Below are positions 1 through 8,432 of a stretch of DNA of 64,000 nt, piece after piece (within the stretch, counting starts at the first letter, position 1; each line of letters starts with the position of its first letter). Source of the stretch: SCTD01 sp963784675 (GTDB lineage Bacteria; Actinomycetota; Actinomycetes; Mycobacteriales; SCTD01); contig CAWASE010000002.1 of the NCBI GenBank assembly GCA_963784675.1, forward strand, positions 248,001 through 312,000, given 5' to 3'. The notes below the pieces were generated by a model. The model was not told the DNA's origin, did not search any database, and worked only from the letters and a program-made list of their open reading frames with translations. The translations under genes were made by a program, and so were the position numbers.

Positions 1-1750
1 TACGGCGGGCTGCTCGCCGACGCGGTGCGCGAGGGATGGGTGACCTGCCGGACGGCTCGACGAGATGGTCCGGCACTGGCTCGGCCTGATCGACGCGCTG
101 GACGCCTGGGACGACGTCACCGTCCCGGAGGTGGCGCTGGAGCCCGACGAGCACCGGACCGTGGCCCGCGAGGCGGCGTCGGCGGCGACCGTGCTGCTCA
201 GCAACGAGGGGCTGCTGCCGCTGAGCGGTGACGAGAGCGTCGCGCTGATCGGCCCGCTCGCGGCCCGGCCGCACGTGATGGGGGGCGGCTCGGCCCAGCT
301 GCGCGCGCACCGCACGGTGTCGTTGCACGACGTGCTGCGCGGGCGGCTCGACGGGCGCGTGGTCCTGGAGCGTGGCTGCGACATCGACAAGACGGTCCGG
401 CCGCTGTCGGCGCGCGGGGTGCGGGTCGAGCTGTTCGGCTCACCGGACCGCACCGGCGAGCCGGTCGCCGTCGAGTGGCGGGAGGACCTGCGGCTGTTGT
501 GGTTCGGCGCACCCGCCGACGGTCTGGACGAGAACGCGTTCTCGCTGCGCGCCGCCGTGACCTTCACACCGCAGGAGTCCGGCACCCATCTGTTCACCCT
601 GGCGCAGGCCGGCCGCGCCCGGCTGCTGCTCGACGGACGCGTGCTGCTCGACGGCGTCACCGAGCCGCCGCCGCCGGGGACCGAGCTGTTCGGCTTCGGC
701 AGCCTGGAGCTGTCGGCCGAGGTCGGGCTGACGGCGGGACACCCGGTCGAGCTCGTCGTGGAGTACGCCGCGACCGGCTCGATGATCCTGCACGGGGTGT
801 CTGTCGGGCACCGCCCTCCGCCGGCGCCGGACCCGATCGGCGCGGCGGTGGAGGCGGCCGGCCGGGCCGACGTCGCCGTGGTCGTGGTCGGGACCACCGA
901 GGAGTGGGAGAGCGAAGGCCACGACCGCACGACGATGGCGCTGCCGGGCGCACAGGACGAGCTCGTCGCGCGGGTCTGCGCGGCCAACCCCCGGACGGTG
1001 GTGATCGTCTGCGCGGGCGCGCCGGTGGCGATGCCGTGGGCCGGTGCCGCCGCGGCGGTGCTGCTGCCCTGGCTCGGCGGGCAGGAGGGGGCGCTGTCCC
1101 TGGCCGACGTGCTCTACGGGGCGGCCGAGCCCGCCGGGCGTCTGCCCGTGACGTTCCCGCAGCGGCTCGAGCACGCGCCGGCGTACGCCGGCTGGCCGGG
1201 GTCGCACGACGTGTCGCCCTACAGCGAGGGCCTGCTCGTCGGCTACCGCTGGTACAGCACCCGCCACCTGCCCGTCGCGTTCCCGTTCGGCCACGGCGGC
1301 TCGTACACGACGTTCGCCTGGGGACCGGCCGAGCTGTCCGCCGACTCCTTCACGCCGGGGTCCCCGGTGACGGTCACGGTGGCGGTGACGAACACCGGCG
1401 ACCGGAGCGGCAGCGACGTCGTGCAGGTGTACCTGCGCCCGGTCGCGCGGCTGCCGGGCCGTCCGGCCGTCGAGCTGCGCGGCTTCGCCCGCGTCCACCT
1501 GCAGCCGGGGGAGACGGCGACGGCGCGGATCGTGCTGGCCGACCGTGCCTTCGCCGGGTGGGACCCGGGGGCGCCGGGCTCCGTGGCGGTGCGGGCCCGG
1601 CGGTCCGACGGTGGGATGGTGCCGGCCGAGCAGGGTCCGGTGCCGCGCGCAGCCGCCGGCTGGGTGATCGAGCCGGGTCCGGTGGACGTCCTGGTCGCAC
1701 GCTCGGTGGAGGACGTCGTGCAGGTGCTGCGGGTCGACGTCCAGCCGTAG
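1..1750 (+). CDS. Glycoside hydrolase family 3 beta-glucosidase-like protein, 5' partial, apparent frameshift
   Basis: This is the C-terminal part of a GH3 glycosidase; the N-terminal barrel lies before the window. After a VLLSNEGLLPL segment (about 190-225), typical of the start of the GH3 C-terminal domain, comes a PA14-like beta domain (about 400-800), then the alpha/beta sandwich with ESEGHDR (about 905-925), which holds the usual acid/base Glu region, and a fibronectin III-like tail (about 1300-1540). Such enzymes remove terminal beta-linked sugars from oligosaccharides. The first 42 bases read YGGLLADAVREGWV in frame 1, but the homology continues as AGRLDEMVRHW in frame 2. One extra base near 43 explains this. 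It is either a sequencing error or a broken gene. Substrate cannot be told. Confidence 0.85.
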
Positions 1751-1765
1751 GCCGGCGTCCGGGCG

Positions 1766-2227
1766 TCAGGGCGTCAGCACCGGCACGTTCTGCATGACCT
1801 CGATACGGGTGCCGTCAGGATCGGTGACGTAGCGCAGCCGGACGGCCGCCGGGTCGGCAGCATCGCCCAGGACGGTGAGCGTGTGGTCCAGCACCGTCCC
1901 GCCCGCAGCGCGCACGCGGTCGTCGAGGTCGTCGATCTCGTCCACCCGGAACGACAGGTGGGTGAAACCGAGCTCGGTCATCGCTTTGCGTTCGCCGGAG
2001 CCGCTGACGGGCACGTCGAGCCACTGCAGCAGCTCGATGCGGACGTCGTCGCGCGCGAGCATGGCCGAGCGGAAGGCACCCCGCTGCTCCATCGTCGCGG
2101 CGACCTCGTCGTCGTGGAAGTCCAGGACGTAGACGGGTTCGAACCCGAGCACCTCCCGGTAGAAGCGTTGCGAGGCGTCGAGGTCGCGGACGCAGATGCC
2201 GAGGTGGGAGAAGCCTTGCAGCGCCAT
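1766..2227 (-). CDS. VOC (glyoxalase/bleomycin resistance) family protein
   Basis: A 153-residue single-domain pair of beta-alpha-beta-beta-beta units, as in glyoxalase I and methylmalonyl-CoA epimerase. Candidate metal ligands are the His of HLGICVRD near the N-terminus, a Glu in IELLQW, the His of THLSFRV and the Glu of IEVMQN. TDPDGTRIEV is the usual C-terminal signature. I chose the start at MALQGF because an AGGAG lies 5 nt upstream (2233-2237); an in-frame ATG 27 nt earlier has no such signal. It converges on the GH3 gene with 15 nt between stops. Substrate is unknown; VOC members include isomerases, lyases and dioxygenases. Confidence 0.85.
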   Translation of the reverse strand: MALQGFSHLGICVRDLDASQRFYREVLGFEPVYVLDFHDDEVAATMEQRGAFRSAMLARDDVRIELLQWLDVPVSGSGERKAMTELGFTHLSFRVDEIDDLDDRVRAAGGTVLDHTLTVLGDAADPAAVRLRYVTDPDGTRIEVMQNVPVLTP

Positions 2228-2331
2228 GGGTGCTCCTGGTTGGTGGACGGGCATGGACGAGCTCGTGCGGGCGGCCGGTCGGCCCGTGGACGACTCTGGC
2301 CCACGAACCTGGCCGGCCTCGTCTCCGTCCC

Positions 2332-2508
2332 ATGGTCGACGCGGAGCTGGACCGCCGTGTCACCGCCCTGGAGCAGGAGGTCGGGCGTCTGCAGGAGCGC
2401 GTCGCCGCCTTCGGCGATGACGGTCCGGCAGCGGCTCTTCCTGCAGACCAGCCTGCTGAACGCCTTGCGCCAGACCCAGCGCGAGCAGGGGGAGGTCCAG
2501 CAGGCTGA
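2332..2508 (+). CDS. Possible small coiled-coil protein
   Basis: A 58-codon ORF in the gap between the VOC gene and ogt. The first 28 residues (VDAELDRRVTALEQEVGRL and on) have clear heptad spacing of Leu/Val and look like a real coiled coil. The rest is Pro/Ala-rich and could be out of frame. There is no good ribosome binding site. It could be the start of a broken gene or chance coding in high-GC DNA. I do not recognise it. Confidence 0.3.
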   Translation: MVDAELDRRVTALEQEVGRLQERVAAFGDDGPAAALPADQPAERLAPDPARAGGGPAG

Positions 2509-2535
2509 CGCAGGACCCTCCTGTCTGAGCCGGGT

Positions 2536-3027
2536 TCAACCCAGCGGCAGGGCCGGGACGCCGGCCTCCAGATCGAGCAGGAACAGCTTGTTGGCCAGTC
2601 CGCCCGCGTAGCCGGTGAGGGCGCCGCCGGCACCGACCACGCGATGGCACGGCACGATGATGCCGACCGGGTTGCGGCCGTTCGCCGCCCCGACGGCCCG
2701 CACGGCGCTGGGCCGTCCGATGTCGCCGGCCAGGTCGCCGTAGGTGCACGTGGTGCCGTAGGGGATGCGTCGCAGCGCGGCCCAGACCTCGCGCTGGAAC
2801 GGGGTGCCGCGCTCAGCGAGGGTCACGTCGAAGTCGGCGAGGGCGCCGGCGAAGTAGGCCTCGAGCTGTTCCTGGACGGCGGGCAGCGCGCCGTCGTCGC
2901 GCGAGCCGAAGCTCGCGCGGTCGGGCAGGTGCTTCTGCTCCCCCTGGTACAGACCCGCGAGCGCGTCGTGGTCGGCGACCAGCGTCAGCGGACCGAGCGG
3001 GCTGTCGAGCAGGGCGTACCGGATCAT
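2536..3027 (-). CDS. ogt: Methylated-DNA--[protein]-cysteine S-methyltransferase
   Basis: This 163-residue suicide repair protein moves the alkyl group of O6-alkylguanine onto its own cysteine. The active-site motif IVPCHRV puts the acceptor at Cys127, with the usual ANGRNPVGI and LTGYAGGL flanks and the Tyr-Arg region FQREVWAALRRIPYG upstream. The ATG overlaps the stop of the ada-alkA fusion in an ATGA, so the two are translationally coupled. The same order, AlkA/Ada fusion then ogt, is known from Mycobacterium tuberculosis. It is likely induced together with the upstream Ada protein in the adaptive response to alkylation. Confidence 0.95.
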   Translation of the reverse strand: MIRYALLDSPLGPLTLVADHDALAGLYQGEQKHLPDRASFGSRDDGALPAVQEQLEAYFAGALADFDVTLAERGTPFQREVWAALRRIPYGTTCTYGDLAGDIGRPSAVRAVGAANGRNPVGIIVPCHRVVGAGGALTGYAGGLANKLFLLDLEAGVPALPLG

Positions 3028-4571
3028 GAAGAGTCCTGTCGGGGCGAGCGGGTGTCCGTGCGGCGGGCAGGTCCGGGTGGCGGTGCCGTCACGTCCGCCG
3101 TCGGCATCGTGTTGACGGCGTGGTCGCCGACCGCCCACAGGTGCTGGACGGCATACGCGCGATAGGGAGCCCACCGTTCGGCGTGGGCCAGCAGCGGAGC
3201 GCCCTTCGCGAGGCCGAGCTGCTGCGCGCAGACGACCACGCCCAGGTCGGTCGGCAGGAAGGCGTCGGGGTCACCGAAGGCGCGCATCGCGATGGTCTCC
3301 ACCGTCCAGGGGCCGATGCCGGGCAGTGCGAGCAGGGCAGCGCGCGCCCGGGCCCGATCGACGCCCGGGTCCAGGTCCACGGTGCCGTCGGCCAACGCTG
3401 CCGCCAGCCGGAGCACCGTGCTGCGGCGGGCGGTCGGCAGCCGCAGCACCTGGGGATCGACGGCAGCGACGGCTGCCGCGCTGGGGAACAGGTGCGTCAG
3501 ACCCCCCTCAGGATCCTCGATCGCCTCCCCGGCCGCCAGGACGAGCCGCGCGGCGTGCGTACGGGCGGCCCCGGTGCTCACCTGCTGTCCGAGCACGGCC
3601 CGCAGCGCCAGCTCGTCGCCGTCGACGGTGCGGGGCACGCGTCGCCCCGGCGCCTTGGCGACCCACGGCGCCAGCAGGTCGTCGGCGCCGAGCACCTCGT
3701 CGACGGCGACGGGGTCGGCGTCCAGGTCCAGCAACCGGCGGCAGCGCGAGACGGCGGGGGCCAGGTCGCGCGGGTCGGCGAGCGTCAGCCGGCAGGCGAC
3801 GTAGCCGTCGGCGGGCCGCAGGGCGACGATGCCGGTGCCGTACGGCAGGCGCAGCGTGCGGCGGTAGGCGCCGTCGCGCCACTCCTCGACCCCCGGCACC
3901 GACGTCGCGACGAGATGACCGAACAGGCTGTCGGGCCAGAGCGGCCGGCGGTAGGGCAGCCGGAGGTCCAGGCTGCCGGACGCTCCGGCCGCACCGTGCC
4001 GGACCCGGCTGCGCAGCTCGCCCGGCGTACCTGCGAACACCGCCCGGACGGTGTCGTTGAACTGCCGGACGCTGCCGAAACCGGCGGCGAAGGCGATGTC
4101 GGTCAGCGTGAGGTCGGTGGTCTCCAGCAGCACCCTGGCTGCCTGCGCCCGTTGCGCGCGGGCCAGCGCGAGCGGTCCGGCGCCGAGCTCGGCGAGCAGC
4201 GTGCGTTCGACCTGCCGCCGGTGGTAGCCGAGCCTGGACGCCAGCGCCTGCACACCGCCGCGGTCGACGACGCCGTCGGCGATGAGCCGGACGGCGCGGG
4301 CGGCGAGGTCGGAGCGGCCGTCCCACGCCGGCGTCCCGGGGCTGGCGTCGGGGCGACACCGCTTGCACGCGCGCAGCCCGGCGGCCTGGGCGGCTGCTGC
4401 CGACGGCAGGAAGCGCACGTTCTTGCGCAGCGGGGTGCGTGCCGGACAGCTCGGACGGCAGTAGATGCCGGTGGTCAGCACGCCGAGGACGAACCAGCCG
4501 TCGAAGCGCGGATCCTGGGACTGCGCGGCGCGCCAGAGCCGCTCCTCGTCAAGGGGTTCAGCAGGCGGCAT
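3024..4571 (-). CDS. alkA: Ada-AlkA fusion: methylphosphotriester sensor, AraC-type activator and 3-methyladenine DNA glycosylase
   Basis: Three domains in 515 residues. Residues 1-80 are the Ada zinc domain, with ligands Cys38, Cys42, Cys69 and Cys72; Cys38 is the usual methyl acceptor. Residues about 85-190 are an AraC helix-turn-helix (LTLTDIAFAAGFGSVRQFN). From about 200 there is an AlkA N-terminal domain and a HhH-GPD glycosylase domain with LPGIGPWTVETIAM and the catalytic Asp in FLPTDLGV. In the family it senses methylated backbone phosphates, activates its own operon and excises N-alkylpurines. It is coupled to ogt by ATGA. A CAGGAT box 6 nt before the ATG fits a leaderless start. Confidence 0.95.
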   Translation of the reverse strand: MPPAEPLDEERLWRAAQSQDPRFDGWFVLGVLTTGIYCRPSCPARTPLRKNVRFLPSAAAAQAAGLRACKRCRPDASPGTPAWDGRSDLAARAVRLIADGVVDRGGVQALASRLGYHRRQVERTLLAELGAGPLALARAQRAQAARVLLETTDLTLTDIAFAAGFGSVRQFNDTVRAVFAGTPGELRSRVRHGAAGASGSLDLRLPYRRPLWPDSLFGHLVATSVPGVEEWRDGAYRRTLRLPYGTGIVALRPADGYVACRLTLADPRDLAPAVSRCRRLLDLDADPVAVDEVLGADDLLAPWVAKAPGRRVPRTVDGDELALRAVLGQQVSTGAARTHAARLVLAAGEAIEDPEGGLTHLFPSAAAVAAVDPQVLRLPTARRSTVLRLAAALADGTVDLDPGVDRARARAALLALPGIGPWTVETIAMRAFGDPDAFLPTDLGVVVCAQQLGLAKGAPLLAHAERWAPYRAYAVQHLWAVGDHAVNTMPTADVTAPPPGPARRTDTRSPRQDSS

Positions 4572-4634
4572 GGGCTCATCCTGCCGCCCCAGCGGAGGCT
4601 TGTCTCGCGGGATTGCGACATGGCAGAGCGGCCT

Positions 4635-4676
4635 TTCGGGCGATCCCCAGCAGCCGGCTGCTGGGGATCGCCCGAA
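4635..4676. repeat. 42-bp perfect palindrome, copy 1 of the ATCCCCAGCA/TGCTGGGGAT element
   Basis: Every base from 4635 to 4676 pairs with its mirror about the centre 4655/4656, giving a 21-bp inverted repeat with no loop bases. The core is ATCCCCAGCA...TGCTGGGGAT. The same core occurs in hairpins at 44689-44730 and 45953-45994. This copy lies between the 3' end of the DUF2786 gene and the ada-alkA start. It could act as a terminator stem, but no U-tract follows. I see no other feature in 4572-4778. Confidence 0.9.
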
Positions 4677-4778
4677 GATCGGGGAGCTGGCGGCAGGAGC
4701 CGGTGGGACGAGGCGACGAGGTGGGCGGGCGAGGCACGCCGGACGCTACGACCCAGGCTCCGTGGACAAACGGCACGC

Positions 4779-5672
4779 TCAGCCCGGGGGGAGCTGTCCG
4801 CGCTGGCGGAGGCGGGCCTGACCGAGGTCGGCGCGCGCACCGTCGACGCGACCGGCCCGCTGCGCGCGGTCGCTCACAGCGGTGCGCCCGCTCCAGGGTC
4901 CGCGCCAGCTGCCCCGGGCCTGGGAGGCGCCGGCGTAGAAGTCGGCGACGCGCTCGGACTTGGCCCGGAGCACCAGCGCGGCGCCCGGCCCACGGTCGGG
5001 GTCGCGGTCACGGTCACGGTCGGGGTCGGGGTCGGGGTCTGGGCCGGTGCCGCCCGCGCGGTCGGGACCCACGCGCGCCTGCGCTGCCTCGGCGGAGTCC
5101 TGCACCGCCTCGGCGAGCGCCCGTTCACGCGCCGCCTGCAGCCGTTCGCCGACAGCCTGCACCCACCCGTCGTAGAACGACAACCGCCAGGTCTGCCCCG
5201 CGACGCCTGCCGCGCGGTGCTCGCCCAGGCGCATGCGGCGCCCGGCGGCCGCTGCCATCTGCACCGACAGCGACGCCCACAGTCGTTCCACGACCTCCAG
5301 GTCCGTGCGGTGGCCGAAGCCCAGCACATAGGTGCTGTCGTGGGCGACGTTGACCAGCACGTCGTTGGCCCGGGCGACCACGGAGAACAGCAGCACCCGG
5401 TGGCGGTTGCCGCGCTTGCCGCGCGGACCGATCTCGATCCGCTCCTGGGCGAGGGCCACCTCGGCGCCGACCGAGCCACGGCGGGCGTGCTGAGCCCGCT
5501 GTCGGGCCTGCGCGAGCTCGAGGTCGACGGCGTAGGCGGTGGCCAGCTGTTGGGCCCGCTCGACGAAGGCGGCGGCCTCGTGCTCGTTGTCGGTGCCTTC
5601 GGCCTGCGTGAGCAGCTTGCCGATCCGGTCGACGAGCCGGTCGTCGGGCGCCACCGACGGGTCGGCGCTCAC
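4779..5672 (-). CDS. DUF2786 domain protein with (DP/DR)n repeat
   Basis: A 297-residue protein. Residues about 8-48 (RLVDRIGKLLTQAEGTDNEHEAAAF) match the DUF2786 domain, and the middle segment carries further conserved sequence (RTDLEVVERLWASL, SFYDGW). Near residue 200 there is a charged Asp-Pro/Asp-Arg run coded by a hexamer microsatellite. The GTG start overlaps the stop of the metallohydrolase gene upstream in a GTGA, so both are made together. This pairing recurs, as far as I recall, in other actinobacteria. No molecular function is known to me. Confidence 0.8.
   Translation of the reverse strand: MSADPSVAPDDRLVDRIGKLLTQAEGTDNEHEAAAFVERAQQLATAYAVDLELAQARQRAQHARRGSVGAEVALAQERIEIGPRGKRGNRHRVLLFSVVARANDVLVNVAHDSTYVLGFGHRTDLEVVERLWASLSVQMAAAAGRRMRLGEHRAAGVAGQTWRLSFYDGWVQAVGERLQAARERALAEAVQDSAEAAQARVGPDRAGGTGPDPDPDPDRDRDRDPDRGPGAALVLRAKSERVADFYAGASQARGSWRGPWSGRTAVSDRAQRAGRVDGARADLGQARLRQRGQLPPG
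4995..5042. repeat. Hexanucleotide microsatellite inside the DUF2786 gene
   Basis: Tandem GGTCGG/GGTCAC hexamers read on the minus strand as alternating Asp-Pro and Asp-Arg. Because the unit is six bases, copy-number change would keep the frame and only alter the length of the charged linker. Confidence 0.75.
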
Positions 5673-6208
5673 GTCAGGCACCCGGCCGCGGGCAGGACGC
5701 CGACGTCGACACGGTGCTCGCCGTAGGCGACGGTGAGCGCGAACGCCGCCTCGTCGCCGAGCACGGCGCGGACGAGCAGCAGCACCAGGGCGGGAAACGG
5801 CGGTCGATGGCCGGTCGCGAGGCCGGCGGCCGCCCCGACGTGGTGCGCGAGCTCGTGCAGCAGGACCGACTCGCGCAGCGCCCAGGGCTCTCCGTGCGTC
5901 GGCACCGGCACCGCGATCGTGCCCGGCGGCTCCCAGTGCGCGGCGCGAGCACCTCGGCGTGTCCGCAGTCCGGGCGATGCCACGGAGCCGACGACCTCGA
6001 CGACCTCGACGAGCGACAGCACCCGTCGGCAGTAGTCGGCCGCCGCGGCCAGCGAACCCAGCCGCCGCTCGCCGGGCAGCAGCAGGCTGCTGCCGCCCAC
6101 CGTGGCGAGCGGGGCGCCGAGCCGGGCCGCATCGAGGCGCGCGGCCCAGTCGTCCTCGGCGCGATAGACGCGAGAGCGCTGGGCGTCGCGGCCTGCCGGG
6201 CTGGTCAT
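5669..6208 (-). CDS. HEXXH putative metallohydrolase, TIGR04338-like
   Basis: A 179-residue protein with a zincin-type motif LLHELAHHVG at about residues 116-125. The two His and the Glu are the usual zinc ligands and catalytic base. Length and surrounding sequence (RVYRAEDDW at the N-terminus) fit the actinobacterial family TIGR04338. There is no signal peptide, so it is likely cytoplasmic. It is the first gene of a two-gene operon, with a GTGA overlap onto the DUF2786 gene. A TACCTT box 6 nt before the ATG and no Shine-Dalgarno suggest a leaderless transcript. Substrate unknown. Confidence 0.8.
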   Translation of the reverse strand: MTSPAGRDAQRSRVYRAEDDWAARLDAARLGAPLATVGGSSLLLPGERRLGSLAAAADYCRRVLSLVEVVEVVGSVASPGLRTRRGARAAHWEPPGTIAVPVPTHGEPWALRESVLLHELAHHVGAAAGLATGHRPPFPALVLLLVRAVLGDEAAFALTVAYGEHRVDVGVLPAAGCLT

Positions 6209-6214
6209 GCGCCG

Positions 6215-6220
6215 AAGGTA
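6215..6220 (-). promoter_or_regulatory. -10 box TACCTT, leaderless type
   Basis: TACCTT on the minus strand, 6 nt upstream of the ATG of the HEXXH metallohydrolase, with no Shine-Dalgarno between. This spacing puts transcription start at or near the start codon. Confidence 0.6.
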
Positions 6221-6442
6221 GAGGACGACGACGACAGCGAGCCGTTCCCCGCCCCGGGCTGTGGACGACGCGCACAGGCTGCGCCTGCCGGGGGAGCGCG
6301 GTGGACGGACGGCGCGCTCGGGGAGTGACGGATGTCACGAACGGGACACGGAAAAAAGACCCCCCGTCACACGTCCGTCATGTTTACTCAGCGCACAACC
6401 TCATCCGCCTGACCGTTCGCCGAGTCCCGCCCACGGTCATCC

Positions 6443-6578
6443 AGGCGCCACATCGACCTCCCGGGCGGGAGCGGGGAACCCAGGTTCCTCGGGCCGTTCG
6501 CGGCCCTCGGGGCGAAGCATGCGTCAGCATGCCGGGCACTCTCACGCCCGAGCCCGACAGCTCACCTCGTAGGCGCTT
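6443..6578 (+). ncRNA. c-di-AMP (ydaO/yuaA) riboswitch
   Basis: The leader of the NlpC/P60 gene carries the conserved blocks of the ydaO class: GGGAGCGGGGAACCCAGGTT at about 6467-6486, a variable stem, CCGGGCACTC at about 6532-6541, and CGCCCGAGCCCGACAGCT at 6545-6562 followed by ACCTCGTAGGCG (6564-6575). In actinobacteria this riboswitch commonly precedes rpf and NlpC/P60 cell-wall hydrolase genes and turns expression off when c-di-AMP is high. The region 6209-6442 before it is otherwise empty and should contain the promoter; an A-run (6351-6356) and GTTTACT (6381-6387) are its AT-richest parts. Confidence 0.93.
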
Positions 6579-6596
6579 GAGAGGGCTCACCCGGTC

Positions 6597-7598
6597 ATGC
6601 TGTCCACCAAGCACGCGAAGCACGCCAAGCCGGTCTTCCATCCGACGCGCAGCCACCTGTCGGCCGGCCTGACCGCCGCGCTGCTGCCGCTCTGCCTCGC
6701 CGCGCCGGCGCTCGCCGACTCCGCGCCGCTCCCGGTGAGCGCCGCCGTCGCGGACGCCACCGGCATGACGGGGGCGGCGCTGTCCTCCGCCGACCAGCCA
6801 GGTGCCAGCACCCCCACCGAGGCGCCCTCCCCCGAGGCTGCCCGGCCCACCGACGACGGCCCGTCCGACGCCGCGACCCCGGCCGGCGCGCCGGCCCCGG
6901 CCGCTCCCGCCGCGGAGGCCCAGCACGTCGTGCCGGCGCAGGCCAAGCGCAGCACCACGCTGCGCATCTCGGGCCCGAGCGGTGCCGTGGCCGCAGGCAA
7001 GCACACGATCGCGGTGCGCCTGCTGGCCGACAACCAGCCGGTCAAGAACGGATACGTCCGCATCGAGCGGTGGACCTCGACGGGCTGGACGTACGCCGGT
7101 CGGATGCTCACCCGCGCCGACGGCCTCGGATCCGGGAAGTACTCCTTCACCCACAGCACCAAGGTCCGCGCGCGCTACGAGGGCTCGGCGCTCCGTACCC
7201 CGGACACCAGCAACGAGCTGCCGATCGACGTCGAGGCCGCTGCGGCCGACTTCCGGCGCCAGGCGCTCAAGGTCGCGGCGACGCTGAACGGTCGTCCCTA
7301 CCGCTTCGGCTCGACCGGTCCCAGCTCCTTCGACTGCTCGGGCTTCACCGGCTTCGTGTACCGCCAGGTCGGCAAGAGCCTGCCGCGCACCAGCGGCCAG
7401 CAGCGTCGCGCGACCGTGTCCGTCCCGAAGTCCGCGGCGGTGCCCGGGGACCTGATCTTCATGAGCAGCGGCGGACGCGTCGGTCACGTCGGCATCTACG
7501 CCGGCGGCGGCAAGATGTGGGACGCGCCCAGCTCAGGTGGCCGCGTCTCGCTGCGCCGGATCTACACCAGCAACTACACCGTCGGCCGCATCGGCTGA
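6597..7598 (+). CDS. Secreted NlpC/P60 peptidoglycan endopeptidase
   Basis: A 333-residue exported cell-wall hydrolase. Residues 1-40 are a signal peptide (basic start, hydrophobic core, cut likely after PALA). An Ala/Pro/Thr-rich linker runs from about 55 to 115. An Ig-like domain covers about 118-212. The NlpC/P60 domain takes up 218-333, with catalytic Cys247 in FDCSGF and His297 in GHVGIY. The family cleaves D-gamma-glutamyl-diaminopimelate bonds in stem peptides. Expression is likely set by the c-di-AMP riboswitch just upstream. It converges on the next gene with 5 nt between stops. Confidence 0.93.
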   Translation: MLSTKHAKHAKPVFHPTRSHLSAGLTAALLPLCLAAPALADSAPLPVSAAVADATGMTGAALSSADQPGASTPTEAPSPEAARPTDDGPSDAATPAGAPAPAAPAAEAQHVVPAQAKRSTTLRISGPSGAVAAGKHTIAVRLLADNQPVKNGYVRIERWTSTGWTYAGRMLTRADGLGSGKYSFTHSTKVRARYEGSALRTPDTSNELPIDVEAAAADFRRQALKVAATLNGRPYRFGSTGPSSFDCSGFTGFVYRQVGKSLPRTSGQQRRATVSVPKSAAVPGDLIFMSSGGRVGHVGIYAGGGKMWDAPSSGGRVSLRRIYTSNYTVGRIG

Positions 7599-7603
7599 GC
7601 CGC

Positions 7604-7993
7604 TCAGACCTCCGCCAGCGGCGCCAGCCGGCGGTGGAGCAGGCAGAACTCGTTGCCTTCGGGGTCGGCGAGCACGTGCCAGCTGTCGCTCGCGCTCTGC
7701 CCGACGTCGACCGGGCGCGCCCCGAGCGCGAGCAGGCGTTCCAGCTCGGGCTCCTGCTCGCGGTCGGTCGGGCTCACGTCCAGGTGCAGCGGCAACTTGC
7801 CGCGCCGGCCGTCGGTGCTGCGGCTCAGCACCAGCGTCGGGACGGGGCCGCCGAACCCGCTCCGCGGGCCGATCTCGATGCTGCCGTCGCTCTCCCGGTC
7901 GAGCTCGACCCAGTCGAGGACCTGGCACCACCAGGCCGCGAGCGCTTCGGGATCGCGGCAGTCCAGGACGAGCTCACTGAGTCGGCAGGCCAT
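7604..7993 (-). CDS. VOC family (glyoxalase-like) protein
   Basis: A 129-residue protein of the glyoxalase-like type common in actinobacteria: LSELVLDCRDPEALAAWWCQVLDW at the start and ADPEGNEFCLL near the end. Only part of the usual metal-binding set is evident (His in LHLDVSP, Glu in NEFCLL), so an enzyme role is uncertain. I chose MACRLSEL as start because the CAGGTT box lies 6 nt upstream; an ATG 18 nt earlier is less likely. Function unknown. Confidence 0.8.
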   Translation of the reverse strand: MACRLSELVLDCRDPEALAAWWCQVLDWVELDRESDGSIEIGPRSGFGGPVPTLVLSRSTDGRRGKLPLHLDVSPTDREQEPELERLLALGARPVDVGQSASDSWHVLADPEGNEFCLLHRRLAPLAEV

Positions 7994-8062
7994 GCGGGCA
8001 ACCTGCCACACCCCGCCGCCGCTGGAACCGAACGCCCGCGGGCCCGGCGGTGCAGGCCGAGC

Positions 8063-8281
8063 TCAGTAGCGCGAGGTGCCGCAGTCGACGCAGCGACGCC
8101 GACGGCCGGCGTTGGGCACCTCGCAGTTCTCGCAGGCCCACGTCGGGGGTAGCTCGGCGCAGCGGTCGCGGTGCCGCGGGGCGGGGACGGCCTCGACCAG
8201 ACGCAAGGGCGCGGGTCGGCGACCGTCCGACCGGCGGGAGGCGTGGACAGCGGCCGGGTGGACGGCAGGCGGTAGGGGCAT
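8063..8281 (-). CDS. Small RanBP2-type zinc-finger protein
   Basis: A 72-residue basic protein whose last 25 residues form a W-x-C-x2-C-x3-N-x6-C-x2-C zinc ribbon (WACENCEVPNAGRRRRCVDC), the RanBP2-type pattern. In other proteins this fold binds RNA or ubiquitin; here the ligand is unknown. The rest is Pro/Arg/Ala-rich and likely disordered. The start is fixed by AAGGAG about 8 nt before the ATG. It stands alone between a VOC gene and a monooxygenase-like gene. The gap 8282-8432 shows nothing else. Confidence 0.75.
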   Translation of the reverse strand: MPLPPAVHPAAVHASRRSDGRRPAPLRLVEAVPAPRHRDRCAELPPTWACENCEVPNAGRRRRCVDCGTSRY

Positions 8282-8432
8282 GGCGGGTCTCCTTCGCTGG
8301 ACGTCCGTCCAGGATGGAGCGGCTGCTTTACCGACACGTGTCCTGGCGAGGTCCAGCACGTGACCTCTGCGTCGTCCGGGCTCACGAGCGTCCACGACCG
8401 GCGGCCCGTCGGGGCCCGCCGAGCCGGGGGCC

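Noticed and set aside
2130..2150. GGGTTCGAACCC, like a tRNA T-loop
   Set aside because: It lies inside the VOC coding sequence and no acceptor or anticodon stem can be built around it. No tRNA gene was found anywhere in the window.
3120..5726. 868-codon plus-strand ORF opposite ada-alkA and the DUF2786 gene
   Set aside because: Low-complexity antisense shadow crossing two well-supported genes and the palindrome between them.
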